A stretch of 64,000 nucleotides of DNA, from the NCBI RefSeq assembly GCF_028372415.1, contig NC_092872.1, positions 547,334,205 through 547,398,204 on the forward strand, in the 5' to 3' direction. Below are positions 25,401-40,400 of this stretch, piece after piece. The notes under the pieces are model-generated. The model ran no database searches, was not told where the DNA came from, and worked only from the letters and a program-made list of their open reading frames with translations. Positions within the stretch are counted from its first letter, which is position 1, and each line of letters starts with the position of its first letter. The position numbers and the translations under genes are program-made. Origin of the DNA: Notamacropus eugenii. Taxonomy: Eukaryota > Chordata > Mammalia > Diprotodontia > Macropodidae.

Positions 25401-28400
25401 TATCCCCAGAATGGTGCTGCTGGACTAGATCTCCTCATGGATAGGGAATGTTATACTGTGATTGAAAGTAAGCTGATGCAGCCAAGCAAGTGCATAGCAT
25501 TTATGATTCTGAGAAATTTGACCAGGCAAAAAGTATTAATGTGGGGAGTTTTTCATGTTACTGTATTTAACTTAGAACCCTGATATCACAACTTGTTTTT
25601 AAACTTTTTTATTTAAACAGTTCTGAAATTTATATGAAAAACATTCAATTTTGAACAAGATAATGAAACTGTACTTTTGATTCTGGTCTAGGAAAACCCA
25701 GAAGGTCTTTGTGAAGTATGAGTACAGAATAATGTTTATTTGAATTTCAACAGGATATCGTAAGAGTTGGTGCAGTTGATGCAGATAAACATCAATCCCT
25801 CAGTGGACAATATGGAGTCCAAGGATTTCCCACTATTAAGATCTTTGGATCCAACAAAAATAGACCAGAAGATTACCAGGGTAAGAATATATTATCCTTC
25901 ATATCCGTTTCTTCTGACTTTGCTGTATAGTAGCATTTCTTTGTTTCAATTTAAGCCACATTTTAAATAACCATTACATTATCATGGAAAAATTTGTGGC
26001 ATTAAATTGCCAAATCCTTCCCACTTACTTGCTTCTCTTTAGCATGTGAGATGCACATGTCCCTCTATTGATGCCTCTTTATATGACAATCTTGTTCCTC
26101 CCCCTACTGGGGTCAGAAGGAATAGCATATGGATAAAAGAATGTCTCATTTCAAGAGCTTAGAGAGCTTACACTCTAAACACCCACACAGACAGGTCTAA
26201 AATATACAGATATACATTAAGTGCTTACTTTCTGCCTGAAATACAATGAAGAATTGAAATACTTTCTGCCTTTTAAGAGCTCATGTTCTATAGAGCAGAA
26301 ACAGTTAAATAAATACAAAACATGTGCAGTGTAGTTGGGATGGGAAGAAGACTTGTAATTTCCAAGGGGATATGGACATTTTGCAGGAGATGACACCTCA
26401 TCATGTCTGGTTTTGTACATGACCATTATGGGAATTTATTCAGCTTGATTATATGTATTTGTCACAAGGGTTTTGTTTTCAGATTTTTTTTTATCTCCAG
26501 TGGGAGGTGAAGGTCAAAGGGTGGGGACAATTGGAAGGGGGAAAAACTATTGCTTGATTGCTGAAAAAATGTAATAAAATTTTGAAACCTTCTTGTTCAT
26601 ATTCTTTGACCATGTATTATTGAAATGGCTCCTTTCTCCTCCCTTTTCTTTGGAAAGGATAGGAAGAAAATAGAGGAAAGAACAATACATTTCTTAGCAC
26701 TGTTTACAAAAATACAATTCAGACAGTAGATAGGATTATTATTTTTTATTAACAATTTTTTTGTTTTGTTAGAAATAGTACCTGCAGACTTACTGAGCCT
26801 TAAAGAATTTAATGTCTTGTTTTTTTTCTACTTCAGAAAAATTAGATTAAAATGTTAAATCAGATAAAATATAGGGAAAAAACTAATTGGTATATTTGTT
26901 GAGCAAAGCATTTGTTTTCAGAAAATAAACTTAGAGAAGTGTTCAGCACTGATTAGCTGAAATAACAGTAATTTATGAGACAAAAAAAATTTGAGTTAGA
27001 ATCCTCTCCCAATGACTGACTGTAAGTCTCAGTTCCCTCATTTTTAAAATGTAAGAAATTTGGAATTGATCGTATAACATATGTTATATTTCCGTATATC
27101 ACAAAGATTCAGTGAAACTTATCTCATATTTCTCTAATTGTCTTCATTTTGAGCTAGCTTTATCTTTGGATTTCAGTTGATGGTGTTGGGTTTTTTTTTT
27201 TAAATCATTAGTTTCTGACAACACGATTTATATCAGAAGTTATGTTGTACAGATGCCTTTACACTGTCACATGACTGGTAGATTAGCTGAATCCCCAATG
27301 CTCTCTGGCCCAATGTGAAGATAGTCTATATCCTCCAAAAGTTGAAAGTATTTTTTCAAGTAGCATGTCCTTTTAGCATACTGCTACATTAGTAATCCAG
27401 TCAGCATTTCATAATAGTAATATTACACATATATTACATTTCTTTGAAACTTGAATTCAAAAGATTTATAGCAGTATGAAGTGGCTACTTTTTGTCATGG
27501 TTGTTTAGTAAGGAGTATCTGGCAAAAGTATGTTTGTCTCTTTTGCTCCATTATGGATTCCTGCATTGTAGTCTTCTGCAAGCTTTTTTTTACTTTTTGT
27601 TTTTAAAAGTTCAGAAATCTCCAGGGAATTCAGTAGTTGTAGCTAAAAGTCATCATCATCATTCTTACTCTTTAAGGTAAGTCCTTTAATGAACTACAGT
27701 CCTTAATTAAATTGCAGTTTATTTTACAAGTCTTTTAAGACAAAGTCTTTTTTTATTAAACTTTAAAAGGACGTTAGTACTCTATTTCTTCTAATCTTGC
27801 TAGTTTTATGTAACCATTTTCTTGAAACGATTGCTATAAGATAGTTTTCACAAGTATTATTTTTACTTTGCTACAGAATTTGGAGAAAGGGGCTAACTTT
27901 GTGAAATATATCTAGTACTTTTTGTAAAAGGATATTCTCTGTAAAAGGATAGCATATTGAATTATCACCAGAAAAAAGCAGTAGCATGGCAGTATATTAG
28001 AACAATATCTGTTTTTAGAATCAAAAAGCCTGGGTTCAGATTCAGACTTTGCAACTTTAACTGCATGTGTGACCTTAAGCAAGTTCTTTATTCTGGGCTT
28101 CAGTTTCTTCATCCATAAAAGGAAGGTCTTGGACTAAATGCTCTAAAGTCCCAACTATAAATCTGTGATTCTATAAAAATAGTTTATTGGACCTTATATT
28201 CTGTAGGAGTTCCTATATCTGACAACTGAAAAACCCTAGTGTTTGTTCCTCTTTCTGTAGTTATTTCAGAAACTGATTGAAATTAACCCCAGATTTGAAC
28301 CTTTTCCCCATCTATAAGTACTACAAATGGCATTTGATCTTCAGAATTTCAAAACTTTATTACTAAACTGTAATTTTCAGTTACTGCTAATGTTCTTCCC

Positions 28401-31400
28401 CTAAAACATACTGCTTCTATAACACTTTGGTCAGTTTCTTCTTAATATTCAGGGATATAGCTTAGTAGACCTACTCCATGTTAAGGATCATAAAATTTAT
28501 AGCTGGAATGGATTTTAAGAAAGCCAGTAGGATTTCTATTATGACAGTGCCCTTCGTAATCTTCCCCTTTTAGCACCCATGAAAGATTGTTTTATATGAA
28601 ATATGATGAGTATACTCTCTAGGGATCTATTTATCATTGTATTGGTTGTACCGACAGTGTTGTAAAATTTTCTAATTTTTTTCCCCTAGGTTAAGTTATT
28701 CAGGGTATTATTCAGAAAAGGTAGTTAAGACAGCAATCTCTAGAAGTGCTGGAAATTTTTTAATTCCTTCTATCTAATAGCAATAATGACTATTCCTTTA
28801 GCATATAAATATTTGTCTGCCAGGCCTAGAGGCCTGAGGGCTACCCGAGTCTTACCTTACCTGTCGTAGGTCTTCAGCTGGCCAAACCGGATAAACGTAT
28901 GAGAGAAGAGACTTTCCGGAGTCGAACAAGGGTTAGGCTTTATTCAGGGTCCTGGTTACATGTGCAGGGGGAACTCTTCCTTAGGAGAGAGAGAGAAATC
29001 TCCCAAGGAGGCAAAGATCTTACAGTAAGAGAATGGAAGCAGAAGTGGAAGTGGGGAGAGAGGGGAGAAGGAAGAGCGAAGAGAGGAGGGAAGGAAGAGG
29101 GGCCTTCTGTCCTGTAAGGGCCCCTCAGCGCTAAGAGCGCCTTCAGGCTTTCCTGACCCTACTTAAGCTCTCCGGCTGCATAGTTTGCACCTGAATACCG
29201 TGCCTGTTAGATAACAATAGGTGTGCCCAGATCCGGGCCAGTCTCGAGGGGGGGATGCTCTCTCCCATCACGTTCTCACGGGAAGAGGCGGAAATACACG
29301 AGATCTCACTCCTCAATTCCCTGCTGTTTCCTGGGGGGCCTCATGAGAACTCTAAGGTTTAGAAGTTCTCACCTTTACCCGCCCAAGACTGTCCACATGG
29401 AACTGAGCTTACACCCCCAACATTTGTCACCTTTAAATTGTATTACATCTTAAAGTAATTGACATAAGGGAAATACTGATTGCACATGCTTTTACTATCA
29501 CTGTTAAAAGTGCAAAGACTGCAAAAAAAAATGAAGCAGTGAGTCATTATAGCATTGAATAAACAGAATGATTTAAAAATAGGGACTGTCTATACTTTTT
29601 ATATTAGAAAGCTACTTGGTAGCCCTTGTAAGCAGTCAATTTTGGAGTTGTCAGAAGTATACCAACTTGTTTTTATATGATACATGACCATTAACCATTT
29701 AAATTTGTTTTTCTTTTAGGTGGTAGAACTGGTGAAGCTATAGTAGATGCTGCTCTTAATTCTTTACGACAGCTGGTAAAGGAACGCCTTGGTGGAAGAA
29801 GTGGTGGATATAGTTCTGTAAGGCTTTCTAGTTATTTTTGGTAACTTTAAAAATAATTTTATTGATGCTATTTTGTTTTTATATCAGTCATTTCCAGATA
29901 GTTCTTCTCCTCTCTCACTAAACCAACCCCTCATTTCTTGTTAGTGTTCTTGACTGCCAAAAAAAAAAACCTCACTACTTGTATTAACTCTGCATTGCAT
30001 GAATAATTTTCTAACTCTTATCTTGCTAATACTGTTCTACAAGTTTAGCAGTACTACATGTCAACCATATCTAATAAAATATTCAGTATTCGACACTCAT
30101 GGTCTCCCATCCATTCATTAGAAGTTAGGGGTGCATTTCTTCAATCAAAGTAAATGTTCAAGGTTCCAGATTTTAGTTTCATTTGTTTGTTTCAAACACA
30201 TTGCTGTAGTCATTGTGTTCACTGTTTCTCTGCTCACTGCAGTTTGGATCACTTCACCTAGGTCTTCCGTGTTTCTTTAAATTCCTCATACTTCACTTCT
30301 TAGAGTGAAATTATATCACACTACATTCATACGCCACAGTTCATCTAACCAAAGATGGGTAACCATTTTTAAGTTGTCTTGTTTTGTTGTTTTTTAAATT
30401 TTTAAATTGTCTTTGTTCCAGGAGTGTGAGAGTATTAAAGCTTCAGCTCCTAGTATATATGAAAGAGTATTATGTGTATTCATTTTTAAGATAGTATATG
30501 TATGGTTACTTTAAAAATTATATTCCATTAAGTTTTTAATACAGTGGAAAATCTTTTTGTTTTTTATTCATTTTGTACTGGAATTGCAGAAATTAAACCA
30601 AATCTTTCAGGAGTGTGTCAGCATTTCTCAAATTCAGATATGGAATTATATTCATTGCCCTCAATCTTACTTCAAAGCTATAGCTAAGGTTTGGATTATT
30701 TTAATTACAGAGTCGAAGTGAAGGTTCAGGGAAGAAGGATGTGATTGAACTGACAGATGACACTTTTGATAAAAATGTGCTTGACAGTGATGATGTTTGG
30801 TTGGTGGAGTTTTATGCTCCTTGGTGTGGACACTGCAAAAAGTAAGTTGGACAGTTTGTTTTTACTCTTTTTGTTTCATGTTTATTTTAATTACTCACCT
30901 CAAGTCTAAAATTTCTTACTTAAATTTAGAACTTTAGTGATAGAGAACTCAGTGTATCATCAGACTTTCAAATATTAACCAGTAAAATGGATCTGGAGTA
31001 TGGCACACACTTAAGGAATATGGAACTTGAAGGAAAAGGAATACACGTAATACTTTTTTTATCTTGTATATAAGTCTCATGTTTTCTTTCAGGAGACTTA
31101 GAAGATAGGGCTTATTTGGGGGAGAGAGTAACTTAAAAGCTTCAAGGTCTGCCCCATCTGAATTGTATAAAAAGAGAGTATAAAAGCAAATATTATTGTT
31201 AATCATTGAGAATGAGGTGTAATCTAAAGATGTTTCATTCCTACAGCTTAGAACCAGAATGGGCAGCTGCAGCCACAGAAGTAAAGGAACAGACAAAAGG
31301 AAAGGTGAAGCTAGCTGCTGTAGATGCTACAGTAAATCAGGCATTGACTAGCCGGTATGGGGTAAGTATATTTTAAATTTTAAGGCTGATTATGGAATCA

Positions 31401-34400
31401 TTAAATGTTAACAGAAAGGACCTTTAAAACCATGTAGTATAAATCCTTCATTTTAAGGGTGAAGAAACTGGAAACCTAAAGATGCATGATGTTCCCTGCT
31501 AATAAGAGCTGGAACTTAAAATCATAGTCTTCTAACTCAAGTCTAGTACTTTGACCATGCATTCAACTTCATTTTTCATGTAGAATATTTGTAAATGAAA
31601 GATGGAAAATACCTACAAAGGTGATTTTTTTTTTGTTTTTGAAGTAAATCTTCACTGATAACTTTGTTTTTACATTACTATATTTCCTTTTGTACTAGAA
31701 CATTAGGAAGGTTTTTCAGCAAGTTGGGTGTTTAATTTGTGGGAGGTGAACAAGAATTCAATAGATGGGTTAATCTGTATTGTTGAAAGGGATATATTCA
31801 TGTTGATAAAATCACAGAGTCATTGATATATTGGAATATTTACTTACATAAGTATTCCCCTCATCCAGACTGGGAGATTTTTTTTTCCAGTAATACCATT
31901 TACAGTGCTTTTCATCAATAATTGGTCCAGAGGAACCTGCCTTTAGTCCACAGCACTTGAAGTTCAGGCCTCCTCAACTTCTTTTTATCCTGTCTCCACA
32001 CACAGAATTACTGAATAAGAATCCCTTCTACAGTATCCCCAACTAGTCATCTAGCCATTGCTTGAAGACCTACAGTGAAGGGGGAACTTACTGCTACATG
32101 AAGAGGTCCATTTGATTTAGGGATATCTCTAATTTTTCTGTATATTCAACTTAAATTTACCTCTTTAAAACTTAGACTCATTGTTCCTAGTTCTGTCTCT
32201 TAGGCCAAGGAGAAGAAATCTAATCTCACCTCTAACAGATAGCCCATAAGATACTTAAAGACAGATATATGTCTCCCCTTTATGCTCTACACCAAATTCT
32301 TCAAGTCTTCATGTATCATGAATTTGAAACTCTTCATGATCCTGGCTTCCTTCTTAGATGTTATATAGATTAATAATGTTCTTTTTATGTTGCTCAGAAT
32401 TGAACACAGCACTCTGTTTGTGGTTTTATCAGGGGAATCTGGTGAAGTCTTCCATCATCTTCTGGAAACCATGCCTCTTTAGTTTTGTTTGGCCAACACA
32501 GGATACCATTGACTCATTAAGCTTGGAATCTAAAAAACTGCAAGTGTTTTTCTGACAAATTGCTGTCTAACCATACCTTTTCCACATTCATTGAGGTCGC
32601 ACAATGCATAGAGTGCTAGACCTGGAGTCAAGAAGATCTGAGATCACATCTGGCATCATACTTACTAGCTGTGTGACCCTAGGCAAATAAGTTAACTGCT
32701 GCCTGTCTCAGTTTCCTAAAGTGTAAAGTGGGGATAATAAAAGCACCTGTTTCACAGGGTTGTGAGGATCAGATGAGAAAATATCTGTAAAATGCTTAGG
32801 ACAGTGCCTGGTACGTAGTAGGCACATTTAATAAACATTTCCTTCCTTTCAGCTAACTAATAAAAGTTTATACAGCACAGGGCCAATCAAGCACAAATCC
32901 CTGGGGCACTCTACTGATGACCTCCATTCAACTTAAATATTGAACAATTATCACTACTCTAGCCATTCACCAGTTCCATATTTCTATAATTGTTATATCA
33001 TTTAGCCCAAATCTCTTGCATCCTTTCCATAAGAATTTCATGAGACTGTATTAAAATAAACACAGTGGGCAGCATGCTCTGAGCTCCTGTTAATTGGCCT
33101 TCGAAAAAGAAGGATATAAGATTAGTCTGAAATGCCTTCTGACCGACAAGGAGCTGGAAATTAATGAGGGAATTGGAAGCTAAAAATTCAGCAGTTAAAA
33201 TAGGTTAATTAGCCATGTCAGATAATGTGTCAGCTAAGGTTTCTAACATAATCCTTAATGGTAGCTCCAGGCCTGACCCATGATTGTCTCTACACCCACT
33301 TTCCCATTTTTTTATCTTCCTGCCACCTAATACCCAGCAGCACTCCTAGCCAATTCAGAATCCTTTTAATTGAATGGCAGTGTTGTGCTGCCTCACTCAT
33401 GTTCTTAATGACTTAGCTAAGAAGTTACCTTCTGCTCGTTTTGGAAAAGGAAACAAAGCTCTATAAGGATAATAGGATATTAAAGGTGGAAGAAATTCTA
33501 GAGATCATCTAATCTAATCACTTCATTGTATAGATTAAGAAGTTTCAGACAGATCAAATGGCTTGACCAGAATCAGTAAAGCTTTTGTCTGTCACCTCAA
33601 AAATCAAACTAGTTTTATCCGGCAAACATTGCTCCCAGAATTAAAAAAAGATAACCTTTTTCCTTATGGAATGTTAACAGAAAATTGGCTTAATCTCTTC
33701 CTACCTCTCTCTCCTTTCTCTTCCCCTCCATCCCCCTCAAATTTTGAACTAGATAAACCTGCTGCCAGAAGGAGTGGTTAAGTCAAATTGTCCTAGCTGG
33801 AGTAGGAAGAAATCAATTTAAAGAAACAATTAGGCACTTGGCAGTGGTAGGGGATGGAATGAGCTTGAGTTTGTTAGCATTTCTCTTCTTTTTAATTCTT
33901 GGTATTTAGGGAGTTAAACACCTCTTAAATTATCTCTCCTTGACCTGTTTTCCAGGTCATTTGTCTCTGGGTATCTGATATTCTCCTATTTTTTCAGTCT
34001 TGATTTTTGTCCTAATTATTTCATACTGTCTCAAGGAGTTGTTGACTTCTGCCCTGTATTCCAGTTTTCAGGGAGTTCTTTACTTGGGTAAGACTTATTT
34101 TACCCTGTTCTCTTCTAAATTATTTATTCTCCTTTCAAGAACTTTTATTTCATTTTTTACCTTTTTGCTTTACTTTTAGACTTTCATGTAGTCCTTGTAG
34201 AAAATCTTTTTTTTTCTTGGAATCTCTGCTTGCAGTTGTTATAGTTAGTCCTCCATTTGCAGTAATTTTTTATACTGGTCAGTATTTTTATTTGCTTTAC
34301 TCTTTTCTTCAACTGTAGTTACTGAATTGGGCTTTGTGTTAGTACCAGACTCCTCTCCCTGCTGCACTTTTGGGTAGGCCCTGTTTGTTCTCAGTATAAT

Positions 34401-37400
34401 TTCATTCCTGGCACTGACTACTACTTCCTGGGGTTAGGTCACCCACTGGTTGTGAGACTAAAAGAACCAGATCTTGAGGGTTTTCTCTGGTTATCTCAGG
34501 ACAGAATGCTAAGGACTTGGGCTTTCCCCACCTAAGCACTCTAGTACCTCATGCTGGTCACTTCCTTCTCTTGCTCTCTGGTACCCACCTCAGGCAACAC
34601 TCTGGGGTTTTCTGTTAGCCCAGGAGCTTTCTCAGGGAAGCCTTCAGCTTTTGAGTGCCTTTAGACACATGCCTCAAAGGTAGTAACATGTGTCCCTGGT
34701 CCTTCTTTTGAGAGTGGAAAGCTACCCTGTTCTAGCCCTAATTTTGCTAACTGGGGCCCCTTTCCTGTTCCTGGACTGAATTTTTATTTATTTATTTTGG
34801 TGCAGTTCTAGAATGGAAAAAGTCACTGTCATTTCTCATTGGATTTCTTGATCATTGCTCAGTTTGCTGTGACCCTCTAGGTTTTGCTGGATTTAGATAT
34901 CTAGGGGCTAGGCAGTTTGCTTCTCATTCAAACATTAATCTTTCCCAGAAGTTTTATTTTTCTGCACTCTCTGCAGTGAGCAGGTTTAGGAAGTGACCCA
35001 GGAGCCCCATACCTATCTCCCATACCAGGAGCTTCCATACCTATCTATGGCCACTGACATTTCTTGTAAACTAGAAGAATTACCAAAAGAAAGGAAGAAA
35101 ACTGAAAGATTCTAATGAACTTAACCACTGATTAATGTGCAGTGCTAGGGTAAATCACTGTTCTTTATTCAAAAATGAAAAACTCAAAGATACATGAAAT
35201 TTGTTGAGGATAAGAATAGAAGAAAATATTTAAATCTTCCTTTCACAAATGAAAATACTGGCAGAAATATGGGGTATATAATAATGGTTAAGCAATATTC
35301 ATCTTTTTCCTGGTTTCAGTATATTGTATTGAAATGGCAAGCAGCCTTTCTTTCCAACTCATCTGTGTATGGTTTGATATGAAAGTTGATGAAACAGTAG
35401 ACAGACTCTTCAGCACAATTAATTGCCAGTATTGAAGTGCTAAAACTTAAAAAAAAAAATTCAGGGCAATTCTTATGTAACAGAGACAACATATAGCAGA
35501 TAGTAATTTGAATTTGTATTTGAAATACATCTGGTACAACTATCCTAGGATTTGTTTGTCTGTTTTTTTAGCTGAAGGAGTGAAATTATCATGGAGGGTC
35601 TTCATTAAGATCCAAGTACCCTTAACATGAGTGTTAGGATTTGTGTAGAGAGTATTGATAATTGTGTTCAGCTTTGACATGTACTTAGAAATGAATGTGT
35701 ATTTTGTAGACCTGTTTTATCCCACATTCCCATTTCCCCAACCTGTGCATGTAGATCCTTTCAAACATGGATCAGTGGCTAAGTTTAGTTTTAATAATAC
35801 ATTGCAAATTTAATTGATTTATTCAATTATTGAAATTATTATATTCAGTTATTATTGAAAATTCCAAAGGAAAAAAGCTTGATTGAGCCCAAAGGAAGTC
35901 ATACTCAAGAAAAGAACAATTTAGACTGAATCATAGCAGTATGAGACTTCTAATATATTGCTACTTTGTGAATTCTTTGATATAGATACAAAATGAAGGT
36001 AAAAAATTTTGTTCCTTTTTTCTTTTAGTAATTTACAAAGTAGTTATTACTTTTATCTTACTCTGGTTAAAGAATTAATATTCTGCATTTTATTATAGAT
36101 TGGAGGATTTCCCACAATCAAGATTTTCCAGAAAGGAGAACCACCTATGGATTACAATGGTGGGAGGACAAGATCTGACATAGTTTCCAGAGCTCTAGAT
36201 TTATTTTCTGACAATGCCCCTCCACCTGAGCTCCTTGAGGTATGTCACTTTTTTAAAAATTCTATCTCAGTTTATTAATACAGAATATTTTATACTAACT
36301 TCCCTGTTTCCATGGAGGACATCACTACATTCTCTCATTATGCATTTGTAACCTCACTCTCAATTTGCCACTTCCCCTACATTCAGTTATTTGGCAAATT
36401 CCATCAATCTTTTTGCATCTCCCATATCCATCCCTTCTCTCCACTCACAAATCTGCTACCCAAGTTCAGTGTACTTCTTTTCTGTCACTTCTTTTCTGAG
36501 CTGTTGGAGTAGCCTCCTAGTTGATCTCCATGTCTTCAATATCCCTTCTGTAACCTATCTTCCATATAGCTGCCAAACTGTTAATTTCTCAAGCATAGTT
36601 CTGATAATGCCATTCACCTGTTCAAAAATCTTCATTGGTTCCTATTTTTCCAAAATGATTCCACATTACTCCTCCTCAGGCATATTATTCGTTCTGACCC
36701 AACTAGCCTACTTGCTGCTTGCTATCTTAGGATATTGTCCACTCCTACCTCCATGGGTCTGTACAGATTGTCTCCTATTCCTAGAATACTTTCCTTCCCA
36801 CTTCTTGTCTCATGGAATCCTTAGTGTCCTTCAAATTACAGCTGAAGTTCTACCTCCTACATCAGGCCTGCACAAGCTGCTTGCAGTACACCAAAGGATT
36901 TCCTCTACATCCAAAGGATGTTTTGCTCTATATTTTTTGTGGGTGGCCCAAAATCCCTTTGGCATACCACAAGCCGTAAGCAGGCAAGTTGTGCTGGCCT
37001 GTCCTACATGAACCTTTTTTTTTTTTATTTACTTCAGTTGTTAGTGCTCTCTCACACCCTTCTCATTAACTCTTGTTTTCTGTTTCTCTGTGTACTTGTT
37101 GTTCCTCAATCAAACATTTCCTTAAGGGCAAGGACTATTTTGTTTTCCTCCTAACACAGTGCCTGTCACATAGTAAGCACTCAAATTTTTGCTTGGTATA
37201 TTGAAATGTTGAAAATACTTTTAAAGCTGAAGTTTGAGAAATTAATTTCCAGTCTGGTTTGTGGAGACTATGAAACCTGAACTAAGTGCCCTTAGGTTGT
37301 TTCTGTTTCTTTTTATTCTAAATTGGCTCTTAGTCTTTTTGACAAACAACAGTGTTACACTGCTCTTAGGTACACAGTTGTCTTTGAATGCTTCATTTCA

Positions 37401-40400
37401 CTTCTCTGTACTAAAATAATTGATAAGAGCAAGAATGTACAAAAGATCATAAATATAACATTTTATTTGGTTTTGTGTATCATTGTTAGATACATTCCTT
37501 AAAGTGGCGAAAGAACTTAATATATAGTAACATAAATGATGGGTTGCCTTTTTGAATAACTTTATGAAATACAGAATACTGAGTTTTTCTTTTAATTTTC
37601 TTGGCTGTTCATCTTGCAGCTTCCTAAATAATAACTGCCAGCTTCCATATTATTATTCACAGATTGTTGATGAAGCAGTTGCAAAGAAAACTTGTGAAGA
37701 CCACCAGCTCTGTGTAGTTGCTGTATTGCCTCATATTCTTGATACTGGTGAGAAGAATAGAAATTCTTCCTTTGTCAGTTTTTCTTCTGACACTAACATA
37801 TCCTGTAAATAGCTTTTAAATAGAGGGAGAAAAATTACATCATCTCTGACTCAGATTTTGTCTGTCTCAACAGGAGCAGCAGGCAGAAATTCTTACTTAG
37901 AAGTTCTACTAAAGTTGGCAGAGAAATACAAAAAGAAATTGTGGGGGTAAGTTATTGAGCATTTTTTCATATTTCAGAGGGTACAGGACTTCCTGGACAT
38001 TGTCTTCCCTTTAGGTATCTGGAATAGTTAAGATCTTATTGTTTCTCACATTATTTTACATTTGTCTTTAGAAAGTGCATACTCTATTGGAAAATAATAG
38101 AACCTTTTCCATTAAATATAGAAGTGAAGCAAGGATGTCCATTCCCCACTACCATAAGCTTCAGCAAACTTGCAGGCGACAAAATAAATGAGCAAAAAAA
38201 TGAAAAATGCATGCTCCAATTAAATGACCTTAGGATTATACAAAACATATATAGGATGATTATTAAATGGAAAAGATGAAAATGCCCACTGGACCCACGT
38301 TTTAAGTTAAGAACAGATTAACACAAAACATAAAGCTATGAGATTTTCCTCAGTCCCTAAGTCCAGGAAGATGATAGTGGTGGTGTTTGTCGTTAGAGCG
38401 CTGAGACTCTTTTATGGAGATAGAAAACAAGTTACTAAGTAAAAAAGTTGAAGTTGAGAGGGAGGTTGATTGGGCTGAAGGAAGAGTCTCTTGACTAGGT
38501 GAAAAGCTGCTAAAGGAAATCAAAGAATCTACCTTCTGTAGATCTTTGTGAGACTAAAAACACTTTATGAATGATAGTCATGCTTTATTGGTAGTATGAT
38601 GTCCAAAAAGAGGCAGGATTGTATAGTGGGGAAAACTCTGAGTTTAGAGTCATTAGAAGGCAAGAGTTGAGTCTTTGTTCTGACATTTAGCAAATGTCAG
38701 TTTATTAGCTGCAAATCAGTTAACTATCTTAAGCTTCAGTTTTTTATGAATAAAATGAGCTTAGGAATACTGACACCACTTATTTCTTGTCAGCATTGAA
38801 AGGATAATGTAAAGGATTTTGGTAATCCAATAAGTATCCATTTTTCTTTATACAGTAATAGCTTGTGTTCACATAGTGCTTTAAATTTTACAAAGTACAT
38901 TCTTTATACACTGTACCCTATGGGGTAAGTAATAAGTAGTATTATCATTCATGTGTAGGTAAAATCCTTTATTTCTTCTCTTTCTTGGCTGTTCTCCTTG
39001 GGAAAGTTATCTGTAATCAGTGCTTCTATTTCTTTTCACTCTTTGTAACTGTAACCACTGCCAGCCTTGTCATTCAACTGAAAATTGCTGTCTCCAAAGT
39101 TACCAATGATCTCATAATTGTGAGATCTAAGGGCCTTTTCTTGTTCTTCACTCTTGACCTCTCTGCAGCCTTGGATCCTGTCAATTACCCTCTAGGTCCT
39201 GGTTCTCCTAACCTCTCTGCTCCTTTTCAGTCTCCTTTGCTGTATCTTCATCTGAGTCACAGCCTTGAGGCTCTATCCTGATCCTCTCCCTCTCTATACT
39301 GTTTCACTCAGTGATCTCATCAGCTCCCTGGATTTTCTGTTATCATTTCTGTGTTGGTGATTTTCAGATCAATTTTCTAGCCTTAATCCTCTAACCTGTG
39401 GTCTCTCAGCTCCAAATGCCTAACAACATCTCAACTTGAATGTCTTATCGATAAATTTTTAACTGAACATGTCAAAATCCACACCTTCCCCTCTTGCTAG
39501 TTTCCCTGTTATTGTTAAGGACACTGCTGTCTTCTTAGGTTCCCAAGCTTCTCAAGCATTCTCAATTCTCTGCCGTAATCAGTCATTTGCTATATCATTT
39601 CTACCATCATAACATCTTTCATATAAAGTTATGTTTGGCATTTAATTTCCTTTGTAACCTAATCCTTTCCTACCTTTCTAGTCTTCTTACGCTTTCCTCC
39701 CCAGCCATGTATACAGTAAATACTGGCCTCCTTGCAGAGATAAAATCTGACCATTTTCACTAGCTGTCCTTCATGCTTGAAATGTAATGCAGTTGTTGTA
39801 GGAGAGCTAAACTGTTTTGCCTTCCATTCTACCATCTTGAGGAGACTTTTCTACACATACTTTATAAGTGAGAAAATTTACCCATACAGCTAATATGTGT
39901 CGGAACTCTGGATTTGAATTTTCTCTTAGTTCAAGGTTCTTTCCACCACATTTTCATTGTTGTTTATCATTTTTCTTAAGGCAAAGAAAATGGGAATGCC
40001 GTTAAGGTAATTGAAGAAAGTACTGTCCACCAAAAGGAGATTGTACATCAAAGGACATTTTGCTACCCATTAAAAACACCGATTCTATCTTAACATCTCT
40101 CCCATCTGTTCCCTTCTCTCTACTTGCCCCACAACCATCCTGACTTAAGTTTTAATTAGTTCTTGCATAAACTATTGCAATAGCCTCCTAACTGCTTTTC
40201 TTTCCAAAACACCCTCTCAGCGGCCAGATTGCTATACTTAAAGTGTACCATGTCACTGGATAAAATTTAGACTTCGCTTTTGTGCATTTAAAACCCTGCA
40301 CAGTCTGACTTAGACTGTCTTTTATTAGTGTAAGTTACATACTATTCTCTGGCAGACACTGTTATATTTTACATTTATATACCTAATTATATATTATACG

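Noticed and set aside
36312-37154. Overlapping open frames up to 206 codons in PDIA6 intron 8
   Set aside because: They lie in a sense L2 remnant and match its noncoding 3' text, not a protein domain.
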